This document shows positions 33,110-41,102 of a stretch of 64,000 bases of DNA, piece after piece. Source of the DNA: JALOAT01 sp041685115. GTDB taxonomy: Bacteria; Pseudomonadota; Gammaproteobacteria; Thiohalomonadales; Thiohalomonadaceae. Position 1 is the stretch's first letter; the number at the start of each line of letters is the position of its first letter. The stretch is taken from positions 62,001 through 126,000 of the forward strand of contig JAWLGK010000003.1 in assembly GCA_041685115.1 (NCBI GenBank). Reading direction: 5' to 3'. The position numbers and the translations under genes were made by a program. Under the pieces are notes generated by a model that searched no databases, was not told where the DNA came from, and was given only the letters and a program-made list of their open reading frames with translations.

Positions 33110-34458
33110 ACAACGCGGACTGGATGCGCCGCGACCTGGCGGTGCTCTGGCATCCCTGCACCCAGATGAAGGACCACGAGCGTCTGCCGCTCATTCCCAT
33201 CCGGCGCGGCGAGGGTGTGTGGCTGGAGGACTTCGAGGGCCAGCGCTACCTGGACGCCATCAGCTCCTGGTGGGTAAATCTGTTTGGTCACGCCAACCCG
33301 CGCATCAACGGCGCCATCAAGGCACAGCTGGATCGACTGGAGCACGTGATCCTCGCCGGCTTCAGCCACGAGCCCGTGGTGCAACTCTCCGAGCGCCTCG
33401 TAGAGCTGACGCCGGAGGGGCTCCGTCGCTGTTTCTACGCCGACAACGGCTCCTCCGCCATCGAGGTGGCGCTCAAGATGAGCTTCCACTACTGGCGCAA
33501 CCGCGGCGAGACCCGACGCACCCGCTTCATCACCCTCACCAACAGCTACCACGGCGAGACCCTGGGTGCACTGGCGGTGGGTGACGTGGGCCTGTACAAG
33601 GAAACCTATCAGCCGCTGCTCATGGAGAGCATCGCCGTGCCCTCGCCGGACTGCTTCTACCGCGAAGCGGGCGAAAGCTGCGCCGCCTACAGCGAACGCA
33701 TGTTCGCCCACATGGAAGCGGCCCTGGAAAAGCACGCGGGCGAGGTGTGCGCCGTCATCGTCGAGCCGCTGGTGCAGTGCGCCGGCAACATGCGCATGTA
33801 CCACCCCGTCTACCTGCGTCTGCTGCGCGAGGCCTGCGACCGCCACGGAGTGCACCTCATCGCCGACGAGATTGCCGTGGGCTTCGGCCGCACCGGCACG
33901 ATGTTCGCCTGTGAACAGGCGGGCATCACCCCCGACTTCATGTGCCTCTCGAAGGGACTCACCGGCGGCTACCTGCCCCTGTCCGTGGTGCTCACCACCG
34001 ACGAGGTATACCAGGCCTTCTACTGCGATTACGAGAACATCGGCGCCGCCTTCCTGCATTCACACAGCTACACCGGCAATGCCCTCGCCTGTACCGCGGC
34101 GCTCGCCACCCTGGACATTTTTGCGCAGGACGACGTGATCGCCCGCAACCGCGAATTGGCGCGGGTGATGGGCGAGGCCACCGCGCACCTGGCGGACCAT
34201 CCCCACGTCGCCGAGGTGCGCCAGCGCGGCATGATCCTCGCGGTGGAGCTGGTCAAGGACAAGGCGACACGGGAACCGTATCCGTGGCAAGAGCGGCGTG
34301 GCCTGCGCATCTACCAGCACGCCCTCGCGCGTGGTGCGTTGCTCCGGCCGCTCGGCAACGTCAGCTACCTCATGCCGCCGTATGTCATCACCGAAGAGCA
34401 GATCCGTTTCCTGGTCCAGGTCATGGAAGAGGGCATCAATTTGGCCACGGCGGGTTAA
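33106..34458 (+). CDS. bioA: Adenosylmethionine-8-amino-7-oxononanoate aminotransferase
   Basis: PLP aminotransferase that uses S-adenosylmethionine to convert KAPA to DAPA in biotin synthesis. 450 aa. Substrate-side residues are in LWHPCTQMKDHE and ISSWWVNLFGH; PLP contacts are in YADNGSSAIEVALKM and LIADEIAVGFGRTG; and the Schiff-base lysine is in MCLSKGLTGGYLPLS. It is coupled to ubiA by ATGA. No other bio genes are in the window, so biotin synthesis genes are dispersed. Confidence 0.95.
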   Translation: MNNADWMRRDLAVLWHPCTQMKDHERLPLIPIRRGEGVWLEDFEGQRYLDAISSWWVNLFGHANPRINGAIKAQLDRLEHVILAGFSHEPVVQLSERLVELTPEGLRRCFYADNGSSAIEVALKMSFHYWRNRGETRRTRFITLTNSYHGETLGALAVGDVGLYKETYQPLLMESIAVPSPDCFYREAGESCAAYSERMFAHMEAALEKHAGEVCAVIVEPLVQCAGNMRMYHPVYLRLLREACDRHGVHLIADEIAVGFGRTGTMFACEQAGITPDFMCLSKGLTGGYLPLSVVLTTDEVYQAFYCDYENIGAAFLHSHSYTGNALACTAALATLDIFAQDDVIARNRELARVMGEATAHLADHPHVAEVRQRGMILAVELVKDKATREPYPWQERRGLRIYQHALARGALLRPLGNVSYLMPPYVITEEQIRFLVQVMEEGINLATAG

Positions 34459-34804
34459 TAAAGCGATTAACCACGGGGACACGGGGGAGACGGGGATGTA
34501 CGCGGTGTTTGTTCACCACGTAGGTCAGGTTGCGCGTAGCGCTACCTGACACTCCCGCGCAATGTCACGTAGGCGCTGGCGCGCCAACGTGACCTACCGC
34601 TGCCACCAGGTGCAAGAGAATATTTCGACCTTCCCCAGGGGACGGGGATGGATGTGCGCAGTGACTTGTTCACGCCGTAGGTCAGGTTGCGCGTAGCGCT
34701 ACCTGACACTCCCGCAATGTCACGTAGGCGCTGGCGCGCCAACGTGACCTACTGCTGGAGAATATTTCGATCTTTCCCCGTGTCCCCCGTGGTTAATGCT
34801 TTTC
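34459..34804. repeat. Composite palindromic element between bioA and hrpB
   Basis: The 356-bp gap holds no gene. Outer arms belong to the CCACGGGG family: left from AATAAAGCGATTAACCACGG (34457 on), right TTTCCCCGTGTCCCCCGTGG then TTAATGCTTTT (34773-34804). Inside are two copies (34520-34597 and 34678-34752) of another element, GTAGGTCAGGTTGCGCGTAG ... GTCACGTAGGCGCTGGCGCG then CCAACGTGACCTAC. Those share their second hairpin with the large array at 56147-57483. Confidence 0.88.
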
Positions 34805-34814
34805 TTCAAACATA

Positions 34815-37325
34815 ATGGCACTGAACTGGAAAACACACGCGCTGCCCATCGATGGCGTCCTGGCGGACATCGCCGGGGCGTTGGCCCGCAGCGCTAATCT
34901 GGTGTTGCAGGCGCCGCCGGGCGCGGGCAAGACCACGCGCGTGCCGCTGGCGCTGCTGGATGCGCCATGGCTCCAGGGCCGCAGGATCATCATGCTCGAA
35001 CCGCGCCGGCTCGCCGCACGCGCGGCGGCGGAGCGCCTGGCCGCGGAACTGGGCGAGAAGGTTGGGGAGACGGTCGGCTATCGCATCCGCTTCGAGAACC
35101 GCGTGAGCGCGGCCACGCGCATCGAGGTGGTCACCGAAGGCATACTCACGCGCCGCCTCCAGCGCGACCCGGAACTCGCCGGCGTGGGCCTGGTGATCTT
35201 CGACGAATTTCACGAACGTCACCTGCACAGCGACCTGGCCCTGGCCCTGTGCGTTGATGCCCAACGCGGCCTGCGTGAAGACCTCAAACTGCTGGTGATG
35301 TCGGCCACCCTGGACGGCGGTCCAGTGGCGAGGCTGCTCGACGCCCCGGTGGTCACCAGCGAGGGCCGCAGCCATCCCGTGGACGTGCGCTACCTGGCGC
35401 GCGACCCGGAAGGCCCGCTGCCCGAGATCATGCGCGCCGCGGTGTCCCGTGCCCTGGCGGAGACGCGCGGCGACATCCTGGCGTTTCTACCGGGCGCCGG
35501 TGAGATACAGCGCACCCGCGACTTGCTCGCGGAGCTGCCCGGCGACGTACAGATCCACACGCTGTACGGCGACATGCCCATGGACGCGCAGCAGCGCGCC
35601 ATCGTGGCGGACCCGCAGGGCCGGCGCAAAGTGGTGCTCGCCACCAACATCGCCGAGACCAGCCTGACCATCGAAGGCGTGGCCGTGGTCATCGACAGCG
35701 GTTTCGCGCGCGTGCCGCGCTTCGACCCCAACACCGCACTCACTCGTCTGGACCTGGTGCGCATCGCACGCGCCAGCGCCGACCAGCGCGCCGGTCGCGC
35801 CGGGCGCCTCGGCCCCGGCGTGTGCTATCGCCTGTGGGGCGAGAACACCCAACGCGGCCTGGTGCCCTTCGCCGCAGCGGAGATCGTCGAGGCGGATCTC
35901 GCGCCGCTGGCACTGGAATTGGCGCAGTGGGGCGCCGATGCGGACGGCCTGGTCTGGCTGGACCCGCCGCCGCGCGCGACCCTCGCGCAGGCGCGTGACC
36001 TTCTGAAAGATTTGGACATACTGGATGGGCACGGCCGCATCACCGCCGCCGGGCGCGAGATCGCCGAATGGCCGGTGCATCCGCGCCTCGGCCATCTGCT
36101 GCGCGAGGGCCGGCGCCTGCGCCTGGCCGCGCTCGCCTGCGATGTGGCGGCGCTGCTCTCGGAGCGCGACGTGTTCCGCGGCCCCGCGCGCGACGTGGAT
36201 CTCTCGCTGCGCCTCGATGCGCTGCGCGCCTTCCGCCGCGCCGGCCGCGATGCCGCACGCCGCCTGGATGCGGACCCCAACGCCTGCGCCAGTGTGAACC
36301 GCGCCGCGGAACAATACCGCCGCTTGCTCGACGCAAAAGACGCGGACGACGATGACGCCGCCCTCGGCGTGCTGCTGGCCTTTGCCTATCCCGATCGCGT
36401 TGCGCAATTACGAAGCGACGGCGAACGCCTGCTGCTGGCCAACGGCCGCGGCGCGCGCCTGCCGCAGGGCTCCCATCTTGCCAAGACGCCCTGGCTGGTG
36501 GCGGCGGTGCTCGATGGCCGGGGCGATGACAGCCGCGTGCGACTGGCCGCGGAGATCGCCCCGGCGCAGCTGCGCAGCCATTTCCAGCATCGCATCGAGA
36601 CCCGTGAAGTGGTCCGTTTCGACGAGCGCCGCGAGGGCGTGACGGCCGTACGCGAGGATCGGCTCGGCAAGCTGGTGCTGGAGAGCAAGCCGCTGGCCAC
36701 GCCGCCGCCGGGCGCCATCACCGCAGCCCTGCTCGATGCGGTGCGCAGTCGCGGTCTTGCCGTGCTGCCCTGGAGCGATGCGGCGCGCGAACTGGTCGCG
36801 CGGGTGGAATCCCTGCGTCATTGGTTGCCCGAAGACGGCTGGCCCGATGTTTCCGACGGGGCACTGCTGGCCACGCTGGAGGACTGGCTCGCGCCCTATC
36901 TGGCGGGGATGACGCGCCTTGAGCACCTCGCGCGCCTTGATCTGCACGACGTCCTGCTCGCGCGCCTGGACTGGCCCATGCAGAAGAGATTGGAGGAAGG
37001 CGCGCCCACGCACATCGCCGTACCCAGCGGTTCACGCAAACGCCTCACGTACAAGGTGGGCGAATCGCCCGTGCTGGCGGTGAAACTGCAGGAGATGTTC
37101 GGCCAGGCCGACACGCCGCGCGTGGCCTTCGGCAAGGTGCCCGTCACCCTGCACCTGCTCTCGCCAGCGCAGCGCCCCATTCAGGTCACGCAAGACCTGA
37201 AGGGCTTCTGGGAGCGCACCTACGCGGAGGTGAAAAAGGAGTTGAAGGGCCGCTATCCCAAGCATCCCTGGCCTGACGACCCGTGGAGCGCCGTGCCCAC
37301 GGCGCGCGCCAAGCCAAAGAGCTGA
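34815..37325 (+). CDS. hrpB: ATP-dependent RNA helicase HrpB
   Basis: DEAH/RHA-like helicase of 836 aa. Walker A is APPGAGKT (to residue 40), followed by MLEPRRLAARAAAERLA, the DEFH box in LVIFDEFHERHLHSDLAL, SAT in LVMSATLDG, and motif VI DQRAGRAGRLGPG. The long C-terminal HrpB-specific domain ends with AQRPIQVTQDLKGFWERTYA and YPKHPWPDDPW. In E. coli HrpB has no clear phenotype, while in Xanthomonadaceae it aids mRNA processing and attachment. The start lies 10 bp after the palindromic element. Confidence 0.95.
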   Translation: MALNWKTHALPIDGVLADIAGALARSANLVLQAPPGAGKTTRVPLALLDAPWLQGRRIIMLEPRRLAARAAAERLAAELGEKVGETVGYRIRFENRVSAATRIEVVTEGILTRRLQRDPELAGVGLVIFDEFHERHLHSDLALALCVDAQRGLREDLKLLVMSATLDGGPVARLLDAPVVTSEGRSHPVDVRYLARDPEGPLPEIMRAAVSRALAETRGDILAFLPGAGEIQRTRDLLAELPGDVQIHTLYGDMPMDAQQRAIVADPQGRRKVVLATNIAETSLTIEGVAVVIDSGFARVPRFDPNTALTRLDLVRIARASADQRAGRAGRLGPGVCYRLWGENTQRGLVPFAAAEIVEADLAPLALELAQWGADADGLVWLDPPPRATLAQARDLLKDLDILDGHGRITAAGREIAEWPVHPRLGHLLREGRRLRLAALACDVAALLSERDVFRGPARDVDLSLRLDALRAFRRAGRDAARRLDADPNACASVNRAAEQYRRLLDAKDADDDDAALGVLLAFAYPDRVAQLRSDGERLLLANGRGARLPQGSHLAKTPWLVAAVLDGRGDDSRVRLAAEIAPAQLRSHFQHRIETREVVRFDERREGVTAVREDRLGKLVLESKPLATPPPGAITAALLDAVRSRGLAVLPWSDAARELVARVESLRHWLPEDGWPDVSDGALLATLEDWLAPYLAGMTRLEHLARLDLHDVLLARLDWPMQKRLEEGAPTHIAVPSGSRKRLTYKVGESPVLAVKLQEMFGQADTPRVAFGKVPVTLHLLSPAQRPIQVTQDLKGFWERTYAEVKKELKGRYPKHPWPDDPWSAVPTARAKPKS

Positions 37326-37412
37326 CTGCCCGAGAGCGCCGGGTTGAGGTGGAGTCGGTTCTAACGTGCAACACCACAGGTGTGGGCACCTACGGGCGGT
37401 TATCGGAACCCT

Positions 37413-37496
37413 GTAGGAGCCGACACCGTCGGCGAATGGGGTTTTGGTCAAGCACCGGCGGTTGGAAAGGCATTCGCCCACAGGGTGGGCTCCTAC
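37413..37496. repeat. GTAGGAGCC...GGCTCCTAC hairpin element after hrpB
   Basis: Fifth copy in the window of the element found after rpoS and lysS. It lies 88 bp after the hrpB stop. A partial arm, GTGTGGGCACCTAC-like (about 37380-37393), precedes it, so a second decayed copy may have been adjacent. Confidence 0.85.
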
Positions 37497-37529
37497 GGAC
37501 CCCCTCCCGGAACGCGCCTCTCCTCTCGG

Positions 37530-37710
37530 GTTGTCTCTTAGTCAAACAGCCCTTTACCCCCTCTCCCCAGCCCTCTCCCGGAGGGAGAGGGGGCGAAGGC
37601 TGTCTGCAACGACAAAATGTGACCAAGAGACAGCCCGGAGGGAGAGGGGCAAGAAGAGCTGGCTACAACGACGAATTGTGACTAAGAGACAGCACACAGG
37701 GAGAGAGAGT
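37530..37710. repeat. Low-complexity palindromic region with GACTAAGAGACAG repeats
   Basis: Part of the 537-bp gap between hrpB and the GGDEF gene. It holds GTGACYAAGAGACAGC twice in direct orientation (near 37618 and 37678) and once inverted (TGTCTCTTAGTCAAACAG near 37532). It also has the perfect palindrome CCTCTCCCGGAGGGAGAGG near 37572 and further GAGGGAGAGGGG runs. No gene is seen in this gap; 37711-37862 shows only a degenerate CCCGGAT-type fragment. Confidence 0.6.
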
Positions 37711-37862
37711 GTGCGAGGAAAATGGGAATAAGGAACAGCCTCCAGGTGCGAGGGGCTTCTTGGTTCCACGCGGCACGGAGCTAGCGGTTCGCCAGCGCCG
37801 GCCGTTTGGAGCGAAGTGGGATCCAGATCTTCAAGCCGCGCGTTCCCGGATTGCGCGGCGCT

Positions 37863-39230
37863 TCATCCGGGCGACGGGGCGGATTCAATGTTTTCGATGC
37901 ACACGCGATTGCGGCCCGAGGACTTGGCGACATAGAGCAGGCGGTCGGCCTGCGCCAGCATGGCATCCAGGCTGCCCACGCGGGTTTCGCCGTACACACC
38001 GATACTCATGGTTACCTTGAGTTCCGGATGCAGCGCCTGCCAGGGATGTTCCTCAATGGTGCGACGCAGGACCTCGCAGACCTCCGCGGCGGCCGTGGGC
38101 GTCGTCTCCGGGAAGGCCACGGCGAATTCTTCACCGCCATAGCGCGCCACGACGTCCGTGCTGCGCAGTCGGGCACGCAGGATTTCACCCAAAACGCGCA
38201 ACACCGTATCGCCGGTGGCGTGTGAAAGCTGATCGTTGATGCGCTTGAAGCCATCCACGTCGCCGATCACCACCGTGAACGGGCGCTGATAGCGCTGCGC
38301 ATGCTCGAACAGCCGGCGTGCCTGGTCGTCGAAGAAGCGGCGGTTGTGCAAACCGGTCAGACTGTCGCGTACGCTCAATTCCTCCAGCCGCACCGCCTGC
38401 TGGCGCAGCTGTTCGTGCGCCTGCTCGAGCTGTTCCTGGCTCGCCACCAATCGGTTGCTCATGCGGTTGAACGCGTACGCCAGGGCGCCGACTTCGTCGT
38501 CCGATTCGATGGTGACTTCCTGTCTGAGCTGGCCGTCGGCGACGGCGCGTGTGGCCGAGGTGAGGCGCACGAGCGCCGCGCTCAGGCGGCTGCCGAAGGC
38601 GATGCCCAGCACCAGGGCGAGCACGATCGCCGCTATCAAGCCGTAGAGGAGGGCCTCGCGAATGGCGGCGAGATAACCGAGATCGAGGGCCGAATAGTTG
38701 ATGTGCCCTTCCGGCGAAAAGTAGGCGACCACGTGGCCGTCCAGTTCGATGGGCTGCACCGTGTCGTGCAGCCCCGGCTGCATGGCGTCGCCGATCCGGT
38801 ACGGCGGCAAAGGCATGAGTGCCCGGTGTTCCGTATCGAACAGGTAGAAGAGGAAAGGCGGGCGCCGCAGGTCATCGGGCGGCGCCGCCGGTGCCGATGC
38901 GGCGAGGGGCGCGAGTTGCACGTCGTCGACGCGCGGACGGAAGAATTCGGCATCGGGCGCGGCCGGGCCGCTGGCGAGCGGCAGCCCCATGGCCAGGCGG
39001 CGCCGCGCGGAAAAGGCCGGAAAGGGTTCGTGTTCCTGCGCCTGTTCCCAGCTGCCGTAGGCTTTTATATAAGCGGCCACGTCCTGGCGAAAATTCCGTG
39101 CCGCGTTTTCCAGCACGGCGTCCTCGAACTTGCGCATCAGCCGCTGGTAGGCCAGTCCGCCCACCACGGCCGTGGAGGTGAGGCTGATCACCAGCAAGGC
39201 GAGAATGAATTTGGTGCGAATGGAAAACAT
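37863..39230 (-). CDS. Membrane-bound diguanylate cyclase (HAMP-GGDEF)
   Basis: Likely makes the second messenger cyclic-di-GMP. 455 aa: transmembrane helix (ILALLVISLTSTAVVGGLAY), a periplasmic sensor region of about 155 aa rich in Ala/Pro without a recognised fold, a second helix (LLYGLIAAIVLALVLGIAF), a HAMP segment, a short coiled coil, and a C-terminal GGDEF domain. The active site reads GGEEF at residues 365-369, which is compatible with activity. The upstream inhibitory RxxD is not obvious. It starts at the ATG at 39230 and appears monocistronic. Confidence 0.9.
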   Translation of the reverse strand: MFSIRTKFILALLVISLTSTAVVGGLAYQRLMRKFEDAVLENAARNFRQDVAAYIKAYGSWEQAQEHEPFPAFSARRRLAMGLPLASGPAAPDAEFFRPRVDDVQLAPLAASAPAAPPDDLRRPPFLFYLFDTEHRALMPLPPYRIGDAMQPGLHDTVQPIELDGHVVAYFSPEGHINYSALDLGYLAAIREALLYGLIAAIVLALVLGIAFGSRLSAALVRLTSATRAVADGQLRQEVTIESDDEVGALAYAFNRMSNRLVASQEQLEQAHEQLRQQAVRLEELSVRDSLTGLHNRRFFDDQARRLFEHAQRYQRPFTVVIGDVDGFKRINDQLSHATGDTVLRVLGEILRARLRSTDVVARYGGEEFAVAFPETTPTAAAEVCEVLRRTIEEHPWQALHPELKVTMSIGVYGETRVGSLDAMLAQADRLLYVAKSSGRNRVCIENIESAPSPG

Positions 39231-39440
39231 CACTGAAGCGCGCGCATATCGGGCAGGGACGTAGGGAAGGGCGGGATTATAGCAACGCCGCGGCGTCGGA
39301 CACCCAGGCGGAGATTTTCGCAAAGCGCGCGGCCAGTGCCCCGGCCCGTCCAGTCGAACCGCGCAATGGTGCGTTGGATTCCCGTATTCCGCTGCGCTTC
39401 ATACGGGCTACGGTTGAGCAGGCGAGGATTGCAGGTGCAT

Positions 39441-40175
39441 CTAGAACGGCTTCTGAAACAGCATCATCACGGAATCGCCGTCGGTGATCGGTGCGATGCG
39501 CCAGCCGTGTTCGAGCGGGGAGAGCAGCAGGTAGGTGGAGAAGTTGGCAATGGCGGCGCCGACGAGCACGTCGGTTGGATAGTGCACACCGCCTTCCACG
39601 CGTCCCCAGGCGGTGGCGATCGCGGAGGCGTTCATGACCCACTTGACGCCTTCGCGCGCTGGCCCCGGCAGGGCCAGACGGTCGGCGTGGAAGCGACCCA
39701 TGGCGGCGCGTGCGAAGGCGTCGGTCGCGTGGGCGGAGGGGAAGCTGTCGTGAACCGCGCTCCCGTTGGGCCGCTCGCGATCGGTGGCGCCTTTCAGGTA
39801 GCCGGTGGTGTTGCGCGCGAGCATCACGCCCGCCAGGCTCGCCGTGGCATCGATGGCCTTGCCGGCAAACCAATTGCCTTCGCGGCTCGGCCGCGCGGCG
39901 GCGAGAGCAGCCCATGAGGTGTTCGTGGCGATGTTGCGGTAGCGATCACTGGCGCGCAGCGCATCTTCCCGTGAACCGTACACGGGCGTATGCGTCTTGG
40001 CCCAGTCGGAGATGCGCCGGTCCGAATCGGTGACCTCGACCACCGCGGCGCCCAGCAGCGGCACCCAGGTCCAGGGGTCCATGGCCGCACGCCTGGCGTG
40101 CGGGCCCACGGTGCTGCAGCCCGTGGTGAGAAGCAGTGCGAAAACGACGAGGAGTGCAGCAAAAGCCTTGGGCAT
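39441..40175 (-). CDS. PAP2-family phosphatase lipoprotein
   Basis: 244 aa. The N-terminal signal ends in a lipobox (LLLTTGC, Cys20), so it is probably anchored to the outer or inner membrane. The three phosphatidic-acid-phosphatase motifs are present: KGATDRERPNG, SFPSAHATDAF and RVEGGVHYPTDVLVG, with the catalytic histidines in the second and third. Substrates could be lipid phosphates or undecaprenyl diphosphate; sequence does not decide. Confidence 0.87.
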   Translation of the reverse strand: MPKAFAALLVVFALLLTTGCSTVGPHARRAAMDPWTWVPLLGAAVVEVTDSDRRISDWAKTHTPVYGSREDALRASDRYRNIATNTSWAALAAARPSREGNWFAGKAIDATASLAGVMLARNTTGYLKGATDRERPNGSAVHDSFPSAHATDAFARAAMGRFHADRLALPGPAREGVKWVMNASAIATAWGRVEGGVHYPTDVLVGAAIANFSTYLLLSPLEHGWRIAPITDGDSVMMLFQKPF

Positions 40176-40358
40176 GTCCAGGACCGGCGGAGCGGACGCT
40201 AGGCACCTTGTACGCCCACAGGCCTGGAGGCACGTGGATGCCGTTCACGCTTCGTCAGGGCATAACGGCCATCTTTCCTGGCTGTGACGGAGGTCTAACG
40301 CACTACTGGACGCCGGGCACAGCCAGGAGCGTCACGAGGCCCTGACACGGAATGGGTG

Positions 40359-40652
40359 TCAGGCGGCCTTGCTGACCTGCGCGTTGCCGTCGTCGACCTG
40401 CAACGCGTTGCTCATGGCGAACCCGAGCACGAAATCGAACAGGCGCGGTTCGGATTCACGCAGGCTGGCGTCGATGACCACGCAGTTCACGCCGTCGCGC
40501 AGGGCGGGGCGGACCTTCGTATGGAAACGGATGCGCCGGTCAGCCCCCATGCTGCCGACGGCGGTGGCGAGACGCTGTGCCCAGTCGCTGGGTCGGAAAG
40601 CGCGGCCCTGCTGCGTGATGCCCTTGATGACGATGTCCTGGCAAACCTTCAT
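40359..40652 (-). CDS. DUF3579 domain protein
   Basis: 97 aa, soluble. The family pattern is IVIKGITQQGRAFRPSDWAQ followed by RLATAVGSMGADRRIRFHTK and GVNCVVIDASLRE, ending in FDFVLGFAMSNALQV. DUF3579 proteins are common near oxidative or housekeeping genes in Beta- and Gammaproteobacteria, and their function is unknown. The 450 bp from here to the chemoreceptor gene (40653-41102) shows no convincing gene or repeat, only a small TGTGCC/GGCACA inverted repeat near 40918-40937. Confidence 0.8.
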   Translation of the reverse strand: MKVCQDIVIKGITQQGRAFRPSDWAQRLATAVGSMGADRRIRFHTKVRPALRDGVNCVVIDASLRESEPRLFDFVLGFAMSNALQVDDGNAQVSKAA

Positions 40653-41102
40653 AGCTGTAAAAAAAATCCTTACCCCTGCCCGCGGAGCGGCACATTCTCA
40701 CTACCTGGAGCGAAAAGTAAAGGGCCTTGGACACAAAGTTTTCCTGTGTGTGAAAGCGATCGCACGGGTCAGTAAGGTGCGAGTGTCTGGAGGCAGTGGG
40801 GCAGGTATCAACGCCTTGGATAGGCGCCGGTTTGCCGTCCGACCGAGATGCACTCAGCGGGTGGGGACAGCAGGACGCCCACGGTTCCAATGAGATGGAG
40901 TGTGCCCCGGGGCGTCGTGTGCCGACGTGTTGGCACATGCGCGGCTCGGAATTCTCCGCATTTTTACGCATCGGTAGGTGAACCCCCCAAAAACACGCGC
41001 CCTTTTCCTGGCCGGCATGGTGGGTGGGGGGCGAAGGGAAAACACCACCGCAACCTGTGCTAGATTCCCGCCAAACTTCTCACGGCCACCACAGGGGGGA
41101 TG

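Noticed and set aside
40540..40981. Open frames between the DUF3579 gene and the chemoreceptor
   Set aside because: Overlapping frames on both strands, with Arg/Pro-rich translations and no domain or start signal.
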